Position numbers and translations under genes: made by a program. A DNA stretch of 24,366 bases from CAZRQL01 sp964602415 (GTDB taxonomy: Bacteria; Bacteroidota; Bacteroidia; Cytophagales; Flammeovirgaceae). Numbering within the stretch: position 1 is the stretch's first letter; each line of letters opens with the position of its first letter. Positions 21,690 through 24,366 of this stretch are shown here, in pieces. A model generated the notes under the pieces. The model saw only the letters and a list, made by a program, of their open reading frames with translations, was not told the origin of the DNA and ran no database searches. Where the stretch lies: assembly GCA_964602415.1 (NCBI GenBank), contig CAZRQL010000040.1, forward strand, positions 1-24,366. Direction: 5' to 3'.

Positions 21690-21791
21690 ACATCTATTTT
21701 TCGATTCATAACCTTTTTGAGGTGTTTTTGAGGTTGCCAAAGATAAAATTCTTTTGTTTGGGTCAATGAATTGAAAAGCGGTATTTATTAT

Positions 21792-21799
21792 TAATTTTG
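21792..21799 (+). promoter_or_regulatory. -7 element of the class I methyltransferase gene
   Basis: TAATTTTG matches TAnnTTTG and ends 15 nt before ATG 21815. A three-of-four -33 match (ATTG, 21770-21773) lies 18 nt upstream. Confidence 0.5.
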
Positions 21800-21814
21800 C
21801 AAAAATATGGGTAA

Positions 21815-22483
21815 ATGACCCTCTCAGAAACTGTTTCAAACGATTCAAATTTAGAGTTTTACGATAAAATTGATATCAAAAAATTCAAAGAGTTTACCTC
21901 AATAACAGGCTTTGATACTTGTCCTGATGTAGAACTTTTGTATCCAATGCTCGCAGAAAGAAAACGCATAGCTGAGTTGGGAGCGGGTTATGGCAGGGTC
22001 ATTCAAGCACTTTTGGACAAGGGATTTGGTGGCCAAATTTATGGAGTGGAGAGGGTAGAAGGTTTTGTTCAATATATGAAGGAATGTTTTGCCGAGTTTC
22101 CTAATGTTTCTATCCTACATCAAGACATTAAGAAAATGCGGCTACCCATTAAGGTTGATGCTGTTTTGTGGGTTTGGTCGGCGGTAATGGAAATGTCTCC
22201 CAATGAAATATTTGAATCTTTGGTCAATTTAAGGTCTCAAATTGAACAAGGGGCTATTGTAGCCATAGAACTGCCGGATAAAAAAATCAAATTGGTAGGC
22301 CAATACGAATCGGACAAAATCATCACCCTCAAAACCGATTGGGGTACGCTCAGGGCTTATTTTCCCGAAGAGGCTGAAATTTTTGTCAAAACCAAGAAAG
22401 CCGGTTTTACTCCCACCCAAACCATACGCTACCAAACTCATAAGGGACTCGATAGGGTCATATACATTTTCGAGGCTTTGTGA
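21815..22483 (+). CDS. Class I SAM-dependent methyltransferase, substrate unknown
   Basis: This 222-residue protein has SAM motif I IAELGAGYGRVIQALL (about residues 50-65), an acidic motif II residue in IYGVERVEGFVQYM, and motif IV-like KVDAVLWVWSAVMEMSP after HQDIKKMRLP. The fold is a seven-strand Rossmann-like methyltransferase. The C-terminal half (KTDWGTLRAYFPEEAEIFVKTKKAGF) gives no substrate clue. A very acidic and polar start (MTLSETVSNDSNLEFYDKID) precedes the fold. It stands alone between etfA and the dihydroorotase-like gene, each with its own -7 element, so no operon partner helps. Confidence 0.85.
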   Translation: MTLSETVSNDSNLEFYDKIDIKKFKEFTSITGFDTCPDVELLYPMLAERKRIAELGAGYGRVIQALLDKGFGGQIYGVERVEGFVQYMKECFAEFPNVSILHQDIKKMRLPIKVDAVLWVWSAVMEMSPNEIFESLVNLRSQIEQGAIVAIELPDKKIKLVGQYESDKIITLKTDWGTLRAYFPEEAEIFVKTKKAGFTPTQTIRYQTHKGLDRVIYIFEAL

Positions 22484-22531
22484 AGATTGAGCTTCAATTT
22501 TATTGATGGCTGTAATTGAGTTTCATTTTTT

Positions 22532-22539
22532 TAATTTTG
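22532..22539 (+). promoter_or_regulatory. -7 element of the dihydroorotase-like gene
   Basis: TAATTTTG ends only 4 nt before ATG 22544, so transcription should begin at or next to the start codon, giving a leaderless message. No -33 TTTG at 17-20 nt is present. Confidence 0.5.
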
Positions 22540-22543
22540 CGCC

Positions 22544-23794
22544 ATGTATGACGTTACCTTGCGTGGGGTGGAAGTAGTGGATGTGCGAAGCCGCTGGCAC
22601 GGCCAAACCATTGATTTGCATATTACCCCAATGGGCATCAACCAAGGGATTGGGAAAGGTAAAATCTTTGATGCAAGCGGTCTTAAAGTCAGCGTGGGTT
22701 GGGTGGATATGAGGGCAGCTCTCATGGAGACACTCAAAGATACCCCCAAACACTTGGCGCATTCTGCCGCTGTTGGTGGCTTTACTCATTTGGGTGTTTT
22801 TTCCAATCCTGAATATGAACTTGCCAACCCTGAGGCGATCACCAACCTAATGAATACGAGTTACTTTGGCGTTGGTTTTTTGCCTTTGGGGGCTGTTTCA
22901 AGCCAAGGAGACATCAATGAGTTGGGCTTGATTTTTGAGAGTGGTGCTAAGGCTTTTTCTGCCGGACACACGCCTTTGCAAGACGCTCGACTTATTACCA
23001 GAGCACTGCTTTACAACAAAATATTTTCTGTACCCATTTGCACCTTGGCAATGGATACCCAAATAGCCCCTCAGGGACAAATCCACGAAGGAATGGTATC
23101 GGTGGCCATCGGGTTGCCGGGTATTCCTGAGTTGGCAGAAGAACTGGCCATCCAAAAGTTGCTATCCATAGCCGCTTATACCGATGGACGGCTTCATCTG
23201 AACTGTGTGGGCACTCAAAAAGGGTTTGACTTGATACAAGAAGCCAAAAATCAAGGACTCAATGTTACCTGCGATGCGGCTGTGTACCAGTTTTATTTCA
23301 CCGATAAGGACTTAGCCGATTTTAATACAGGTCTTAAAGTTTTTCCTCCTTTGCGAGTTGATACCGAAATAGTTTGGAGGGCACTGCGCAACGGTGTCTT
23401 GGATGCCATTTGCTCCAATCATACCCCCCAAGATTTGGAATCCAAGCGGTTGGAATTTGACATGGCTTCTTGGGGTATGTTGAGTTTAGAGACTTTTTTT
23501 GGAACGCTAATGACCACTAAACCGTCTGATATTGAGCTGAGTACGCTGCTGGGATATTTTACTCGAAAACCCCGTGAGATATTGCGTATGCCCCAACCTG
23601 TGATAGAGGACATGCAAATTCCTGATTTGACGCTTTTTGATGATGGCTTGGATTGGCTCGTAGGTGAACAAGACCTACAATCAAAATCCAAGAACTCGCC
23701 CTTTTTGAACCGGTATTTGAAAGGCAAGGCTCTGGGTGTTTTTACCTCTCGCGGGCATTACCTGAGTGAACTCATGCAATCTCGCTGTTTATGA
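22544..23794 (+). CDS. Dihydroorotase-like amidohydrolase homologue with degenerate metal site
   Basis: This 416-residue protein aligns in pattern with Bacteroidota PyrC-like dihydroorotases: GLKVSVGWVDMRAAL, AAVGGFTHLGVFSNPEY, GAKAFSAG, EGMVSVAIGLPGIPELAEELAIQK, YTDGRLHLNCVGTQ, LNVTCDAAVYQFYF, AICSNHTPQDLESKRLEF and a C-terminal FTRKPREILRM. True dihydroorotases coordinate zinc through a DxHxHxR motif, later histidines and a catalytic Asp in SDHAPH. Here DxHxH is DMRAA, the LHxxH histidine is missing (LHLNC), and SDHAPH is SNHTPQ. It is therefore probably not a zinc-dependent catalyst; pseudo-dihydroorotases act as structural partners of aspartate transcarbamoylase elsewhere. Its TGA overlaps the downstream acyltransferase ATG. 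Confidence 0.85.
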   Translation: MYDVTLRGVEVVDVRSRWHGQTIDLHITPMGINQGIGKGKIFDASGLKVSVGWVDMRAALMETLKDTPKHLAHSAAVGGFTHLGVFSNPEYELANPEAITNLMNTSYFGVGFLPLGAVSSQGDINELGLIFESGAKAFSAGHTPLQDARLITRALLYNKIFSVPICTLAMDTQIAPQGQIHEGMVSVAIGLPGIPELAEELAIQKLLSIAAYTDGRLHLNCVGTQKGFDLIQEAKNQGLNVTCDAAVYQFYFTDKDLADFNTGLKVFPPLRVDTEIVWRALRNGVLDAICSNHTPQDLESKRLEFDMASWGMLSLETFFGTLMTTKPSDIELSTLLGYFTRKPREILRMPQPVIEDMQIPDLTLFDDGLDWLVGEQDLQSKSKNSPFLNRYLKGKALGVFTSRGHYLSELMQSRCL

Positions 23795-24366
23795 GAGCCT
23801 TGGCTATGGCTTTGTCTCGCCTGCCGATGACCGTTTTGTACGCTTTGGCTGAGGTTTTGGCATGGATGGCCGCTCATGTAGTGGGTTATCGGCAAAAAGT
23901 GATTGTAGAGAATCTGAGCAAATCGTTTCCGGACAAGAAAAAGAGTGAAATCAAAAAAATAGCCCGTCAATTTTATAGCCACCTTTCTCAGGTTGTGGTG
24001 GAGAGTCTCAAAGGCTTAACAATCAGTCGAGAGGAAATAAAAAGGCGCGTGATTTTTCTCAATTCTGAACTGCTTTTTTCTAAAGTTGAGCAAGGGGAGT
24101 CTGTGCTGGTATTGACCAGTCATTTTTGCAACTGGGAGTGGATACTGCTGGGGTTTTCGGCACAAACGAGAGTCCCTATTGTGGCTGTCTATCAGCCCCT
24201 TTCCAACTCAAAAGCCGATGCAATCATGTACTCTATGCGCTCAAAGTTTGGCGCAAAACTGATTGCGGATTCCAAAACCATGCGCGAACTTATTGCCAGC
24301 CGCAGCCAACCCAAGATTGTGGCCGTAGCTGGCAATAAGTTCGCGCATGGTTTTGGAAAGAGTGTA
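23791..24366 (+). CDS. Lysophospholipid/lauroyl acyltransferase (LpxL/HtrB-like), truncated at window end
   Basis: The frame is open from ATG 23791 to the window edge. The N-terminus has a hydrophobic helix (LPMTVLYALAEVLAWMAAHVVG), then YRQKVIVENLSKSFPDKKKSEI, typical of the LpxL/HtrB family that adds secondary acyl chains to lipid A or related lipids at the inner membrane. The H-x4-E catalytic motif is present (H111-FCNW-E116). Translation is reliable to about base 24327 (179 codons, ending PKIVAV). Bases 24328-24358 are an exact reverse complement of 24270-24300 and the last 12 nt match an Illumina adapter, so residues after about 179 should be ignored. Its ATG overlaps the stop of the preceding gene (ATGA), implying one operon. 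Confidence 0.85.
   Translation, partial: MRALAMALSRLPMTVLYALAEVLAWMAAHVVGYRQKVIVENLSKSFPDKKKSEIKKIARQFYSHLSQVVVESLKGLTISREEIKRRVIFLNSELLFSKVEQGESVLVLTSHFCNWEWILLGFSAQTRVPIVAVYQPLSNSKADAIMYSMRSKFGAKLIADSKTMRELIASRSQPKIVAVAGNKFAHGFGKSV
24270..24358. repeat. Perfect 31-nt fold-back inverted repeat at the window end (likely artefact)
   Basis: Bases 24270-24300 and 24328-24358 are exact reverse complements over 31 nt around a 27-nt loop. The arms lie inside a conserved coding region, where such a palindrome is not expected. The window then ends in GGAAAGAGTGTA (24355-24366), which equals part of the Illumina TruSeq universal adapter. A fold-back chimeric read end is the simplest explanation. Confidence 0.9.

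Noticed and set aside
1..24366. CRISPR array, tRNA, rRNA or riboswitch
   Set aside because: No regularly spaced direct repeats and no tRNA- or rRNA-like sequence were recognised on reading; short structured RNAs in AT-rich gaps cannot be excluded without a covariance-model search.

Overview
The window looks like a chromosomal contig from a member of the Bacteroidota, probably a free-living Cytophagia- or Saprospiria-like lineage; genus cannot be told from the sequence. The evidence: a large secreted protein ends in a gliding-motility/type IX secretion C-terminal domain; there is a Bacteroidota-style atpD-atpC pair with a short epsilon subunit; LPS genes (kdsA, an LpxL/HtrB-type acyltransferase) mark a Gram-negative; and most genes lack a clear Shine-Dalgarno but carry TAnnTTTG -7 elements, several with a TTTG-like -33 box 18-20 nt upstream. 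Both ends of the window cut genes.

Layout. Positions 1-1157 hold the C-terminal half of an AT-rich adenine-specific DNA methyltransferase. It is followed at about 1157-1599 by a gene-free stretch made almost entirely of consecutive inverted repeats, which looks like the edge of a mobile or cassette-type segment. Then come atpC and atpD (minus strand), a small membrane protein with a PH-like N-terminus, and a divergent SixA-type phosphatase. A compact minus-strand operon at 4539-6794 encodes a proline/glutamate/tyrosine-rich protein with a SLATT/DUF4231-like two-helix membrane module, a Nudix hydrolase and a TPR lipoprotein, with overlapping reading frames. Next are kdsA and a RIC-like hemerythrin protein (also overlapping), yidD and aroB (convergent, 40-nt overlap), an ABCB-type exporter, a small secreted protein of unknown role, an NdpA/YejK nucleoid-associated protein, pyrF, nrdB, a periplasmic TPR protein, a 1143-residue secreted IgGFc-binding/CHU_C protein, etfA, a class I methyltransferase, and a degenerate dihydroorotase-like gene overlapping a lipid A-type acyltransferase.

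Most of this is housekeeping: ATP synthesis, Kdo and shikimate synthesis, pyrimidine and deoxynucleotide supply, electron transfer and envelope lipid synthesis, interleaved with envelope proteins of unknown role. The gene order is dense, with frequent ATGA start/stop overlaps and convergent 3' overlaps.

The most interesting points are the palindrome array at the left, the SLATT-like/Nudix/TPR-lipoprotein operon, promoters so close to their start codons that transcripts should be leaderless, the catalytically degenerate dihydroorotase homologue, and the right edge of the window. There, a perfect 31-nt fold-back repeat plus a 12-nt match to an Illumina adapter indicates that roughly the last 35-40 bases are an assembly artefact rather than genome.
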